From the NCBI GenBank assembly GCA_916700875.1, contig CAKAKS010000060.1, positions 7,318,834 to 7,382,833 on the forward strand: 64,000 nucleotides of DNA. Reading direction: 5' to 3'. Both the position numbers and the translations under genes were made by a program. This DNA is from Sebastes aleutianus (taxonomy: Eukaryota; Chordata; Actinopteri; Perciformes; Sebastidae). Below the pieces are notes generated by a model. The model saw only the letters and a program-made list of their open reading frames with translations, was not told the DNA's origin and did no database searches. How positions within the stretch are numbered: position 1 is the stretch's first letter; each line of letters begins with the position of its first letter. This document shows positions 10,641 to 22,829 of this stretch, piece by piece.

Positions 10641-11700
10641 CACCAATGTGCACTTTATAACCCCGCATTCACTCATTTAAATTCAGCCTCTGATTAAATC
10701 AAACAAAATAATGTTGTTTTTTTCCAAGGCAGGCGAAAAAAAAATTATGAAAAGACAAAATGCAGGTGCAGAGTTGATCCGCCATCAATTCACTGACATA
10801 ATTGCCAACAGTGAAATTAAATTAAATCACTTTTATGGCTCCTTTGCGTTAATAATCATTTTTTAAACATCAGCCTTTTTAAATTAAGTGATTAGAATTC
10901 CACTTGGAAAAGCAAAAACCTGTCGAAATAAATCAAAATGCATTTGTTCGAGTCAGCCCTCACTATTATCCACAGACTATTTTCTGGATAAAAGACACTC
11001 CAAAGGGCAGTTAAACAGGCTTTCATTAGCGTAATTGTAAAATCCGCACCCTTCAAAACTTTCCAAAAAGATGATAAACTTTTTTACAGATCATGAAGTA
11101 CCTCAGATCCCTCTTTTATCCCACATGATCACTCGAGAACCTGTTTTTGTCCAAAGAGTGTCTGATGCCATGATCCAGCCTCCTGCGTGTTACTGAAATA
11201 AAATAATAAAATAAAAGTCCCTTTCTTCTAAACAGCCTTGAAATCAAATGATTTAAAAATCTTGACTCAGTCATTGTGTTGAAATACTTCCACAATTGAA
11301 CACTGGCTCTAGATCACATGTGTTGTGGTTGCAGAGCTTCTTCTCTCCCCGTCGTCTTATTATGATAATGAAAGGACCCTCACATTCCTCAGCAGTGATC
11401 TAATCTTATAGCACAATACATGTGTGAGACCAACAATGCGCTGGCACCCAGAAGGCCTTGGAGATCTACAATGTTCACAAACCTCGAGGATGATGAGGGA
11501 ATTAGAGGGCACGGAAACATTGCACCACGCAATCTCCATCTATTTGTCTCTGAGCAGCCTTGGTCTGTTTCTCTGCTTTAATAGCCTGGCAAGGTCGTTT
11601 CCCCACAATGCCCTCCACCTACCAACAATTACAGCACTGCTGTTGGCTGTCAGCCATTGTACCGAAATAATGTGTTAGTGAGTGATAGAATTCGTAATTA
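10641..11700. promoter_or_regulatory. Candidate conserved non-coding block
   Basis: This is about 1 kb of A/T-rich but complex sequence without repeats, including TTAATAATCATTTT near 10849 and GAAATTAAATTAAATCAC near 10813. Short frames are not gene-like. It is one of the better candidates for a cluster of developmental enhancers in this window, on appearance only. Confidence 0.28.
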
Positions 11701-12354
11701 GGCATGAGCTCAACATGTGTGTTTGTTACTGAAACTTGAGGAGGAGAAAAATATATAAAGTCTTTTCTAAAGAAAAACAAAGTGTTTTGTTTTTTTATCA
11801 AGAGTAATTGCAGAAGGCAAAATAACGCAGTGAAATGGTAGTGATGGAAGAAGTATTAAGATCCTTCAGTAAATGTATATTAAAATAAAATAATATAATA
11901 TAAAAATACTCCATTACAAGTTAAATGTCCTGCTTTCAAAATCACACTTAAGTAAAAGTTATCAAAAAAATTAACTTAAAAAATGTCCCCTGTAACTGAT
12001 ATGTTATTATAAAGTGTATGACATTATTAGGTTGAGGTGGAGTTAATAGATCTAGAAGAAGAAGAAGTCTATTATTTTTTTCACTCCGTTGTTACAAGTC
12101 CCTCGAAATCATTCACAGTGCCTGAGTAAATGTATAAAATGCTGTTAAATGTCAGTAATTGTTATTAGAAAAAAGGCGAAAGATACACAGTATTAAGATA
12201 TTAAACACCCACTAATCCCAAAGGTACACTGATTTTATTACCATATCTGTTTTTCAATATATCTGAGCTGTTCGTGGTACTCGACTGAAGAGTTTAAACT
12301 GAAGGGAAATATAAACAAACCACTCAAGTAAATCCTATGGAATCACACACACAC
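11701..12354. other. A/T-rich non-coding stretch
   Basis: There are AAAATAATATAATATAAAAA-type runs at 11880-11905 and a GAAGAAGAAG run near 12056. No gene or defined repeat is supported. Confidence 0.45.
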
Positions 12355-13290
12355 AACCTTGTACTTCTATCTCTGTGAGGACACTCTGTAACATAATGTA
12401 TCCTCTAGCCCCTTACCCTAACCTTAACCATCACAACTAAAGGACTAACCCCAAGCCCAACCCTAAAACCTTGTTTATGGTTGCTGTAGTGAAGCCGGCG
12501 CGAGATGCGCGCACAAGAAAATTACATCATCACGGCTTTCGCATGGTGCGCAAAGGCTCTGCAAGTTGTCACGGTGCTCTGGTGCACCTCTAAATTTTTG
12601 TAACTACACGCCGACTGCGCGTTGGACTTTTCATTTCAACACGGACGCCTTCAAGGGAAGACTGGCCGAGCAGGTTCACCTGTAAAGAGAAACCACAGGG
12701 ACAGTGACATCTCGTTAAATTCTTGCAAATAAATAGGCAACACACTGGAAAAAGAAGAGGCTTTTTATCAGAGGCTGTGAAAGAATATGAGAGATCATTT
12801 TGTAAAAGCTAAAAACAAAAGGTCTCATGGAAAGAGTGGCGACCCGAGGGGAAGCACAGAGAGAGTAATTTTGACTTGGAGGTAAGCGACAGTAATAATT
12901 ACAGTACACAGAGGCAATGTTTGGCGGTACGTCGGTGTTGAGTGTTTACTGCTGTTGCCAGGCAGCATTTCCGGTGCCACTCGTTGACTTCTTGCTTATC
13001 CACGGAATATTTTGTTTCTATGCCTCCTGGTGTTTCAGAGGATACTGCAACGAACAACGTGCTGAGCATAAACACCTCTGTGCATGCTCGGAGGCCCGTG
13101 CGAGTATATACAAAGCTTAACCCTAACCTACAGTAAACCTAATTCTAACCCGAACCTTAAAATCAAGTCTGAACCCTCAAACAGGCTTTGAAGAAGTGAG
13201 GACTGGCCGAAATATCCTCACTTTCCAAAAATGTCCTCACTCTGGTGATCTAAAATTCCAATTGGTCCTCACAAAGGTAGCTGTACAAAT
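12355..13290. mobile_element. TIR element with GTGAGGAC/GTCCTCAC ends
   Basis: The left end (about 12359-12382) reads TTGTACTTCTATCTCTGTGA then GGAC. The right end (about 13264-13288), on the minus strand, reads TTTGTACAGCTACCTTTGTG then AGGAC. This gives an imperfect inverted repeat of about 24 bp. Inside each end lie CCCTAACC-type words (12411-12480 and 13119-13160). The middle (about 12485-13105) looks unrelated and may be a nested insertion. (CA)n tracts abut both ends. A partial copy lies at 3635-3775. No transposase frame is present. Confidence 0.55.
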
Positions 13291-13312
13291 ACACACACAC
13301 ACACACACACAC
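13291..13312. repeat. (AC)n microsatellite
   Basis: Eleven AC dinucleotides directly follow the right end of the preceding element. Confidence 0.95.
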
Positions 13313-13879
13313 TCAACATAAAACATCCCCCCTCCTCACGACAAACACTCACATATTTCTCTAACAAAAATGCAAATCTAATTTTGTGCACTTCCATCTC
13401 TCCTCTCTCCTTCCTTAACTCCCCCCCCCCCACCTCTCCTCCCTCCCTCCCTCCCCAGCTCTAGCTTTGCCATTAGAGCTATTTGCATCTGACTGAGAGG
13501 CCATTAGAATAATAATTAGCCTGACCCACCAGAGAGGGAAGGCCTTCGTCAGCTCTACACCAGCCTGAAGGCACACACACACACACACACGTTCTACCGG
13601 GCCAAGGCCACCACATATATGTAATTCCATTAGCCAAATACATCTCTGCAATCAATCTGCACAAACAAGGTTTCTGGGGTTTTCATTTTTGCCCAGGTGG
13701 GCTTGAGTGTTTGTGCATGAGTTTCTTTTTTCTTTTTTTCTCTTTCTTTTGTGTGTGTAAGTTGCAAGCAAAAAACACCAAGCGTGAAGCCTTTTGGCAG
13801 CGATGCAGTTTAGGAGGCGACTGAAGAGAATGTAAGAAATGTAGCATGACTTGTCAGAAAATCTCCCTGAAATTACTCT
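13313..13879. other. Non-coding stretch with low-complexity tracts
   Basis: A pyrimidine-rich tract with a C-run (13390-13455), a short (AC)n at about 13574-13590 and a T-rich patch at 13725-13750. 13460-13560 is complex with ATTAGAATAATAATTAG. No gene is supported. Confidence 0.4.
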
Positions 13880-14180
13880 GAAATTACTATGCATGATTTT
13901 TTTTTTTTAATGAAATTGCTGAACTAATAGTACTCCATACTGGCAACAGAATGCACTCCTGGCAAATGGGATGAAAAATGGGTGTCACATGCTTTTAGCA
14001 GATATGTGCTAATGTGCCCAATTTCCAGGCTCATTATGGCATTAATGTACAAATCTCTGGCCTGGGTGGTGATTATTCACATTGAAGGCAAAAATAATCA
14101 CCAATAATTAGCTGTGTTTGAGTATCGCAGAGACCACAGCCCTGTTTTTATATTGTAGGAACCGCGGCAGGCACCAACTA
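13880..14180. promoter_or_regulatory. Candidate conserved non-coding element
   Basis: Complex, repeat-free block with CTCATTATGGCATTAATG, GGTGATTATTCACATT and AATAATCACCAATAATTAG. There are many ATTA/TAAT cores and no protein-like frame. Its texture is strongly reminiscent of ultraconserved-type enhancers. This remains an inference without alignment. Confidence 0.33.
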
Positions 14181-14749
14181 CACCTTCATCATAGTGAATC
14201 TTTACTGCAGATCCAAAACAGCAGTGAAATGTAGCATTTCTTCTCCTGTGCTGTCATGTACGCACCTGTATGCCCTGCTAAAGCTTAAACAAATGATGCC
14301 ATGTTTCATTATTCAAATGACAAGGTTATCCACCAGCAGCCTCCACGGTGAGGTGAGTGTCATCATGTGTCCTTGGCTCTGAGGTTGTTGACCATTGAAC
14401 ATTTCAATGGACTGGATGCTATGACTATCTCAGTACTAAATCATTAGTGCAAACAATTAGCAGTTAACAAGCAATTAACAGTGCTTGACAGAGGTCATCT
14501 TCAGGTCCCAGAGAACACTTTGGTTGGAGACACCTAATCATCTAGCTAAATTTATACCTATTCCTAATGGTGGCCAGTAGTCCGCTATTTTGCCTAAAGA
14601 TTTTTATAGAATCTTTTCATTTTTTGTTTTAGTTTGTTAAATGATTAAGGTTTGCCTGGATCTGTTGTGTGATGCTATCCTAACACACAAAAGAAGGACA
14701 TACTTTTAGTTCAACCACTAAGTTAAATTCACACACCCTTTGGCATCCT
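14181..14749. other. Non-coding stretch, nothing firmly supported
   Basis: The sequence is complex at first (14181-14500), then A/T-rich. No gene, RNA or repeat with definable ends was seen. Confidence 0.35.
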
Positions 14750-15440
14750 GAAGCTGGGGACACACCAACCCGCCATCCGAGAACTATAGCGGCGATGAAG
14801 GCCGACTGTTGAGTCGCCTCACGTCGCCTTTGTTTTGCCCGACAAGTTGCACCCGAACACACCGCAAAGACTATAGCCGGCGGCCAGTTAGCACGTACTT
14901 TGTGCGCCTGCTTGAGATGAAATAACTCTCCACACCAGCAGGTGGCGGTAGTCCGTATTCGTCATTCAAAAAGGGAAACCAAAAGACAGAGGATGGCGGA
15001 CATACAAGTTGTTGTTATGATACGTACATGAAACAAAGCGGCGTTAGCCGACCATTTTTACACCACTTAGCTTCATTACAGACGACCATGTCGTTGTGAA
15101 AATATCCGTGTATTGAATGATCAGATGAGATGAAGATGAAAAATGAGAAGAGCCTTCTGTGTTTTTCCTCTTGACTTCACTCGTTGGCTTGCTTTCCTCA
15201 CTTCCGCTTCTCTTCTTTTGCACTGATTCGTTCAAGCTTAACAGCCAATCATAGCGATTTCTCTCGCTGACGGGCTTCGCTGCTGATTCAACATGCTGAA
15301 TCGGCCGGAAAAAAACTTCAACACGGGCCGACTAGAGCCGACGGTGCGGGACACACCGAAAAAAACTAGACTGACGGACGCTCACCGACGGCCCCAATCT
15401 GTCTGACGGCCGACCGTCAGCTTTGTCTGTCAGGGCCTTT
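14750..15440. mobile_element. CCGAC-rich DNA repeat (probable hAT-type MITE)
   Basis: It starts near GGGGACACACCAACCCGCC and ends near GACGGCCGACCGTCAGC...CAGGGCCTTTAAA, with GCCGAC/GTCGGC words throughout (GGGCCGACTAGAGCCGACGG near 15330). From memory a teleost DNA-repeat family has ends like GGCCCTGACACACCAACCCG. The ends here are too diverged to call an exact TIR or target duplication. No transposase frame is present. Confidence 0.5.
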
Positions 15441-15638
15441 AAATAAAGAGGATTGCAACCGGGACCTTCAGTGAAGCTGTGTTGTGTTGGAGGCAACCAA
15501 TCAGAGCATCCCTAACAGGCCTACTCAAGAGGAATCTGTGTGTGCAATGAGGCTACTGTATATATAAAGCATGCATACATGAATCCTTGCATATGTTTTT
15601 GTGTGTACAGGTAAGTCAGGCCTTATGCTGTCTGGCTG

Positions 15639-15640
<2 letters not shown>

Positions 15641-15700
<60 letters not shown>

Positions 15701-15844
15701 ATACAATTATGAATTATTTTGTGAGTGTGCACCAACATTTGCACGCATGTGTGTGTATTTAGTATGTACATGTGCAAACATCTAGTTAGTATCATTTCTA
15801 GTGTACACATGCATGCCCGTGTGTAGCAGACTGCTGCGCGGGCT

Positions 15845-15902
<58 letters not shown>
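15641..15902. repeat. Two long (GT)n microsatellites
   Basis: (GT)n runs at 15641-15699 (about 29 units) and 15852-15902 (about 25 units), separated by about 150 bp of unique sequence. The long His/Thr and Cys/Val frames here are repeat translations, not genes. Confidence 0.95.
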
Positions 15903-15905
<3 letters not shown>

Positions 15906-16899
15906 GTTGCTGCAGGCAGGTTGAAGATTGTCTCCCCCCTGAGGGCCTCTCTCTCCCTGCAGCATGTGGGAACCATGGCGCGTTGCCAGGATACAAGCCC
16001 CTCGTCTGTACTGACAAGAAGACATGAAGAGCAAAGATTAATTATTTACAAGCAGACCCCTGTACGCCACGTCTGGCTTGGCACTTCTCCTGCATTAAAT
16101 GTCACTATCTATGAGGCCATCCGTTTTATTGCTTATTCTATTTAGGCACTGTGGAAAAATCTGTTGCATCGCCCCCGTACACCGCCTCATATGGAATTCT
16201 TACATCTATAGCCAGCATTTTTTTTTTTCTCCCCGTTTTAATAAGGCTGTTTTATATCACAATAACCAGCTTCTGTACAAAAGCCCAACCGGTTGTTAAA
16301 CGGACCAGAATGCTCCCTAATGGTCGCTGCACTCTCACAGCTATTTCCAGTGTGTTTGCAAGCTGGGATCACCAGTGTCCTCTGGGCAGCCTTCTCCCCT
16401 GCTTCATCTAATATTTATGGTGTCTATATACGCCGATGACTGACTAGCGGATCCGCTTTTCTGAGCGCAAGCAGATATTTACAAAACATATTAGAATGAT
16501 TCATTTGCCGTCACATTCGTCTTCGGCTCTGCCTTCCCCTCAGCCTCGGTCTCGCTAAATGACGAAACATCCAGAGGCACTGGGAGGGGAGAGGTGGTGG
16601 TGGTGGTGGTGGTGGGGGTGATTGAGTGAGTTGTGAGTTTATCGCTCTGATGGTTTTTTATTGTTGTGGGTGAAACAGATGAACACATATAAACATGCAG
16701 ACTAAAACACACTATACTGTATCAAAAGCAGCAATAATGTCAGATACACATATATTACAGTAAGTCATTTATGGTGCTCCCCGGTTCCGGCTGTGACAAA
16801 GCTGGAAGTGAAGGCATCTGTGCTGCTTCAACCCGGGCTGGTCCTTTGTTCTCATTTCCTACCACCTCTTTGTTGTGCTGCTGACTGTCTGTCTGCTTG

Positions 16900-16932
<33 letters not shown>

Positions 16933-17380
16933 GTCTGTCTGTCTGTAGCCGGCCAGGGTTTATTTGCATTCTTCCAGCACATCCATATTCATGATGGAAG
17001 CGGGTCACTCCACGTGGAGATGTGTGTGTGTGTGTGTGTAGGTGTGTGTGCGCGTGCAGACAGGATTTAATTGGGCTGTGGTCAGAGGGGATCCTCCACA
17101 CTGAGTCCCAGGTGGAGAGGGAGCAGGGATCCCACTGTTCTGAGCATTATGCATTTTCTATTGTTTCTTTCTCACTCCTCCCGTACGCATCAGCGCTCCC
17201 GCGGCGACGGCACGAGACGCCTTTTCATCAGGCTAAATTCGGTCTGATCCGGCGCTAATTCTGCTCATATCTGACGAATTGATTTTAAGGACCACAGGCT
17301 GAGAGAGATATATCTTGCTGTGTTTTTCAAAAAGAGGAAAACAAAACAACGCACTACACATTTCAGTATGACATTTTATT
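15903..17380. other. Non-coding stretch with candidate regulatory DNA
   Basis: 16040-16480 is complex and repeat-free. A (GGT)n tract lies at about 16593-16614, a (CT)n tract at about 16900-16924 and a (GT)n tract at about 17022-17040. 17090-17280 is complex. No gene is supported. Confidence 0.35.
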
Positions 17381-18060
17381 TTTAGTAAACACCGTGGACT
17401 GTGGATGTTGCTTTTAAGAATTAAAATATAATTGCTATGTTGCGGCTCATGCAATTTTTTCCTTTGTTGTGAAATAGGAATAATTAATGCAAATCTCAGC
17501 CTTATGTGTTGGATTCATTTTTTTAAATTGACTGCAGAAAAATAACTACTGATTTTCAACCTTTTAAATGACATTGATAGCTGACTGAAAGATGTCACAC
17601 ATCACAAAATCAAAGCCACCTTCCCCTACAGCAAGCATTTGGCTTTGTGCAAGGACTTTTTATTATCATCAGAAATGTAATTGGACTGTTGTTGTTGAAG
17701 GACAGAGGACAAGAAAAGAAAAAAAAAAGAAGGATCAGGCTCAGAGATATAAAGACGGCTACGTGCCGAGCATTGAAGCCGAGCCCACTTCTCTCCTTTA
17801 TATTTCCCCGCCAGTCTCTGTGACTTCCTTACATGATGGAGCTATTGTATCCCCTTAACCCCCCTGTATGTCACATGTCAGGAGACACAATCACCGCTGC
17901 AGCCTCCTTCACCCCTAAAGTGGAAATGAGCATTAACACCAGGCTGGGATTGTATGGCAGAACAAGGCGTATTATGGAGGTCAGTGGCTCGGGCTCCCAC
18001 TGTTTCAATGTGCATTATCAATGGTCTGTGGAATGGGTTGTTGGACGGGGCCTGCTTTTG
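17381..18060. promoter_or_regulatory. Candidate conserved non-coding block
   Basis: 17450-17680 and 17750-18060 are complex and free of recognisable repeats. The overlapping frames on both strands are short and of no known family. It could be enhancer DNA; no conservation test was possible. Confidence 0.22.
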
Positions 18061-19236
18061 TTCTAACATGCCAGTTTCAAATTAAGGAAAATGTGTCAGG
18101 TGTTTTATTTTTAGTTTTAATATAGATTTAGAGTCTTATCTATGAAATAAAAGTGATCCTGTAGTATTTTTGTGATGCTGCAGAATGTGTTAGGGACCGT
18201 ACAAAAATTATTAGGAGGAGAGAGGTGGATAAAAAAGGGGGAGGGTTCAGTGGCGGCTGGTGACTCCAAAAATTGGGGAGAACAGGAGGAAACCCAACCA
18301 TGTCATTTTATTTATTTATCTCTTATTTTGCACTTGCACCACTATTTTATGTATGGACTCAGTGCTGCTTGATATATGTGCTCTCATGTTCCTAATTTGT
18401 ATATGTCATATAGGCTTGGTCATCTAGGCTTATGTTTATTCTGTAAATCTTTTTATTTGGAAAGCACTTTGCGTTTAAGTTTGATGTAAATGTTGTGTAT
18501 GTGTAATGTAAATTGTTATGTAAATGATTATTATTATTACTACATTAGTTGCTTAGGTTACTTATCTCTACTTTCTTATTTAAAACAATGGCCTACAGAA
18601 AGAAAAAAAAATATAAAAATATTTTATAAAAAAGGCTGGCCAACACCAAAAGATTTTTCAAATCTTAACAGATTTTGAAAATGTGAGAGAGCCCACACAT
18701 AACAACATGTTATTTTAAATTTAACAGTTTTGTTCCTACAGTGTGTGGAGAGCAACAATTTGGTCAAAACAGCAACCACACACTAACAGATTCATTCATG
18801 AACAACAAGAGTCCTGGCCAAAAAAACCAGAAATCTCGCAAAATGTCTCCTGATCAAAATTTGATTTTAGTGTAAACAAACATGGCGGACGACGGGCAGG
18901 AAGAATTTGCGATGTTAGTTTTTGCAATAATTTGTACTGAAGATTCACAAAGGATGGATGGATGAAGTCATGGAGACACGTTAAATAAACACTCAAGTTG
19001 TTGCCACAAATCAACGAGTTGGTCCCCCATTTCTGAGCTCCATCTTACTATTACTTTATGCTTCACGTTTAGCATTAGTTCATGCATTAGCCACGGCCGC
19101 CATGACGCCGCTGGTTGTCCTTCCTTCTATCATTCTTTCCCACATGACTGCGTCATCGGCTGTCGTCGGGGTTCCCCACACACAACAGGATATCCCATCG
19201 TAAATATTGAACATGTTTAATATTTAAGATTTGAAA
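18061..19236. other. Non-coding stretch, probably repeat-derived in part
   Basis: 18250-18300 contains CAGTGGCGGCTGGTGA, a word I associate with the end of a vertebrate DNA transposon, but no partner end was found. 18881-18970 has an ATGGCGGACGACGG start-like motif and a 25-codon frame, possibly the 5' end of a decayed transposon gene. No functional gene is supported. Confidence 0.3.
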
Positions 19237-19291
19237 TCGGTGCGGCCAGGATGGACTTCCGAGCCGATCGGGGGATGTAAAAAACACTCTT
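19237..19291 (+). repeat. 55-bp repeat, copy 1
   Basis: This segment (GGTGCGGCCAGGATGGACTT, then GGGGGATGTAAAAAACACTC) recurs at 45071-45125 with four mismatches in 55 bases, same orientation. It is probably a piece of a dispersed repeat. Confidence 0.8.
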
Positions 19292-19799
19292 AGCATACCT
19301 CACACCACAGGAATATCTGGTAAGATAATCTTTAGAACCATCAAAAAATCAGGGCTTTGCTGATGATACTCAGGAGGGGGAATCGGACCCAAAATCGGCT
19401 TGATTCTCATGTAGTGTGTACCCAAGTTTTTACGATGAAATAAACTGTACCAATTCAACTGTGTTATATTATTTTGAGATTTTTGTGGGGAGAGTGTTGC
19501 AGTTTTTTTTACTCAGTCAAGGGGAGAGACAATTGAAATGTTTAATTCAGCTGAAGGCCTTGCTTTTTAAGAAAGTGAACCATATGTTTCACTGCCCTCC
19601 ACACCCAAATAATTTTCATACGGTCCCTTATTATGAATTAACTTTCTCCCAGAAACACAGCTGTTGTCATCTCTTTCTCTGTGTAAACAATGCAACTAAA
19701 CGTGGAAAAAAGAAGAGAATCGCAGAAATCCGTCTCGCCTCTCTCCCGCCAAACGCCCAAGCTGTGCATATTATGACACAGACTCTAGGTAATTTCACA
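19292..19799. other. Non-coding stretch
   Basis: There is a plus-strand frame at 19416-19802 (128 residues) with no recognisable motif. Nothing else is supported. Confidence 0.35.
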
Positions 19800-20410
19800 T
19801 GAAACGCTCACAGTCGGTCTTAAAACAATTAGCGGCTTTGTTTGATGGGAGAGAGAAAAGAGTCCATGAGAACTGATTATTGCGATGGGATTTTATATTG
19901 CTTTTTAAAAACCAATTAACTCCTGAGAGCTTAGTGGCTTTTCAACAAACGGCACATCGTTAAAGTATTGTTGAGAAACATTGTTGGGCGTGATAATTGG
20001 CATCCATTCAGAGCGGCCCTGGCAGACTCTTAGAAAAGGGTCTCGCTGAACAATCAGACACTCAGAGACAGAAGCCTGAGTTGGCATTTTCTCTGGCCTT
20101 TTCCCCTCATCGCAGATTCTCACTCGCAGCCATTTCTCAATCCTTATCTCTGCTCCGGCACTGCAAACGCTCACATTTATCAGGGAGCTGAAAGAATGCT
20201 TTCAATGTAGTCATTTGACACACAGTGCAAGTGACATTAGGTGCATGTATTGTCCGTTCCTTCTTGACATTGGATTTTTAAAAGAGCAATTTGAATCAGC
20301 CTGCTGTTTCATACATTTCCTAACAAGTTGTGGAAATCATCTCATTGTCCGGCGAGAGGACTGCAAATGTCAGCATTCTTTTCCTTTTGATAAAAAGTCC
20401 TGATATGATC
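19800..20410. promoter_or_regulatory. Candidate conserved non-coding block
   Basis: Complex, repeat-free, with AACAATTAGCGGC near 19823 and ACCAATTAACTC near 19909. The short frames on both strands are not protein-like. It is a candidate on texture only. Confidence 0.27.
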
Positions 20411-20589
20411 TAAAAACCTCAGCAGTAATTTAATTTCATGTTTTTTGTGTTTTTTGGTTTATTGGTTGATCCGGGCCAGATGTTAAAACCGCACCCTAAA
20501 GTAGAGGAAAACAACAGATCTATAATAAATATACACAAAATGATACAGTACACATCCACAGTTAAATAATGCCAGCCCTTACCAAATAC

Positions 20590-21310
20590 AAGTTCATTTA
20601 AGTGTGCTATTAGTGTACTTATTCAAACTTAAGATAAGAGAGTATAGTTTCAGTTTACTTTTTATGTACTTATCAGAGATATACTTAAGTATACTTGGCT
20701 TATACAGACATGTATACAAAAAGTCTAAGTATAGGTCTACTTGTACTTAATCTTTTGATCGAGATATACTTAGTAAAAGTATAATTAAGTATTCTTGCCT
20801 TATAGGCCTGCAGAAAGATATACTTGGCTTGTAGTTGTGCTCCCTTTTTGATAGAGTAGCCTAATAAAGTGTGTGAGAGTTTGTAAAAGGATGTTTTGAT
20901 GTGAATTTACTTCAATTTATCAGGAATTTACTAGCTTTTTGGATTCTCCGTTCACCGTGGAGGCGTGTGAGAAAAATGTATTTATTTTTTATCATCACAC
21001 AACAACTACATCAAGTCAAACAGCAAAAAGTGCAAGTCTCTTTATGTAATATATAAATCAATGGCTGAGTACTATAAAGTTGAAATATACAGAGGATACT
21101 TTCATGAACTAAAAAGCAGAGATTCTCACAAGTAATTTCTTTGCAAGTCACTGTGTGTGCAACTTAAGTGCGACTCGAGTCCAAGTCGCACACTCAAGTC
21201 CCCATATCTGCTAAAAAGTGGGCTACAAGTATATACAAGTGTACTTGCAGTATACTTATTACATAAAGTAGAAATTAAATATATAGAAATATATACTTGC
21301 TCTCTATTGC
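20590..21310. repeat. TATACTT/AAGTATA-rich dispersed repeat
   Basis: At least a dozen variants of the palindromic words AAGTATACTT, TATACTTAAGTAT and TACAAGTGTACTTG occur at 20600-20830 and again at 21220-21300, around a less repetitive middle. The two ends may be inverted-repeat arms of one element of about 700 bp. It has no coding capacity. Confidence 0.5.
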
Positions 21311-22189
21311 TCCTCTATAAAAGTTAACAAAAACTTGGTTTCCTTAAAAAATACTGCCATTTCTGAGCTTTTGTCAGGGTGAGATTATTATTTCTTTCCT
21401 TATCTATTATCCCCATTGTAATGAGATAACGTCATTCATACATATTTATACAAAAATAAAATACGAAATAAAAAGGAGCGGACTGTGTGAATGTTTTTAC
21501 AATTAAGTAAGAAAAACTAAACTAAGAGGTTTAACAAAAGTTTGACATTACATATATAATTTACTCTAATTGTGTGTTCCTATTTTCCTATATACACTGT
21601 ATATAGCACTGAGCTATAGAGGGAACCATGAGGACAAACTCACTGTCTGATTGGGGTCCTGTGAACTCCACTGACACAGAGTTGAGTAGATAATCACTAA
21701 AAGCTGCTTCGGCACACTGAAGCTGATTGGATGGATGGAGATTAGCCCTCGTACACCTCCACTCACAGACACAGACACACACCTGCTGGGTTCCTCTCCC
21801 TCTCTAATCGAACAGCCATGTCGAGCTGCTCTCTGGGGTCTTCTGATGCCTGGACTCTCTGCTCACTGTAGAGCATGAAACGGACAGACGGGCAGACAGA
21901 CAGTCTCCTGGGAACTCGGAGACAGTTCAACAGATACTTTCCTCCCATCTACACTTGATGTACTTCACATCCTTTCAATCACTCCTGACATCTGGATGTA
22001 GACTGCACTTTGTTTAACAGAAAAAACATTTATTTTATGGATGTCCTTATACTTTGGATATAAAAGTCTTCTGCTGGTCAGTGGTACCATTTTTTCCATC
22101 AAAAGTAGCGTGTATATGCACGTTTTTTTAAACACGGGTAAACCTGCAAAAAATAGGTGTTAGACTTCTTTCCCATTGCGAGTAGTAAA
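21311..22189. other. Non-coding stretch, nothing supported
   Basis: A/T-rich at first; 21590-21950 is complex with short minus-strand frames of no known family. No gene or definable repeat was seen. Confidence 0.35.
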
Positions 22190-22437
22190 TCATGTTTTGA
22201 TTTGAGCATATCTTTTATGCTAAATGCAGTACCTGTGAGTCATAGTTTTGTGTGAGTAATAGTTTTGTGTTGTTAATTGATTTCCAATAATAAATATATA
22301 CATACATTTGCATAAAGCAAGCATGTGTGTCCACTCCCATGTTGATAAGAGGTACCTGACAAATCTCCCTTTAAGGTACATTTTTAACAGATGGAAAATT
22401 AATCACGATTAAATATTTGAATCGATTGACAGTCCTA
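22190..22437 (+). mobile_element. TIR element family T (TAGGGCTGTCAATCG), 5'-truncated copy
   Basis: Collinear with the right part of the copy at 29974-30656: ATGCTAAATGCAGTACCTGTGAG, AATAATAAATATATACATAC and the terminal ATCGATTGACAGTCCTA. The left part is missing. No coding capacity. Confidence 0.85.
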
Positions 22438-22829
22438 GTTTTATCCAACACATTTGGATTAAAGGTAATTTTGTGTGGAAGAGGAGTGCATTGTCTCATG
22501 AATCACAGATTCAACAACTTCCTCCGTCTCAAGTCAAGAAAACAATATTCCTTTGTGTTACTGTGTAATGAACCCAAATGTTTTTGCTGGTGGCTGAACC
22601 TACTGAGAGAAAAGAGATGAATAAAAGATGAAGATGCAATAACGCAGAGAAGAAGAAGGAAAAAAAAAAAAACTTTGAACACCAAAAGTTTGCATTAAAG
22701 AGTCTTGCATTAAAAAGACATGAAAAATTCCTGTTGTTTACTTGAAGAACTGAGCTTTTCTTTTCATCACGGCTTTGATCAGAGTGACACAAACGGATCC
22801 AGAGAGAGAAAAACAAAAACAAGAAAAAA
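22438..22829. other. Non-coding stretch, nothing supported
   Basis: The sequence includes A-runs near 22659 and 22825. Short overlapping frames have no family resemblance. Confidence 0.4.

Noticed and set aside
15616..16145. Several frames of 60-133 residues on both strands
   Set aside because: They translate the long GT/CA microsatellites (Cys-Val and His-Thr runs).
19416..19802. Plus-strand frame of 128 residues
   Set aside because: No motif or splice context; A/T-rich composition and no family resemblance.
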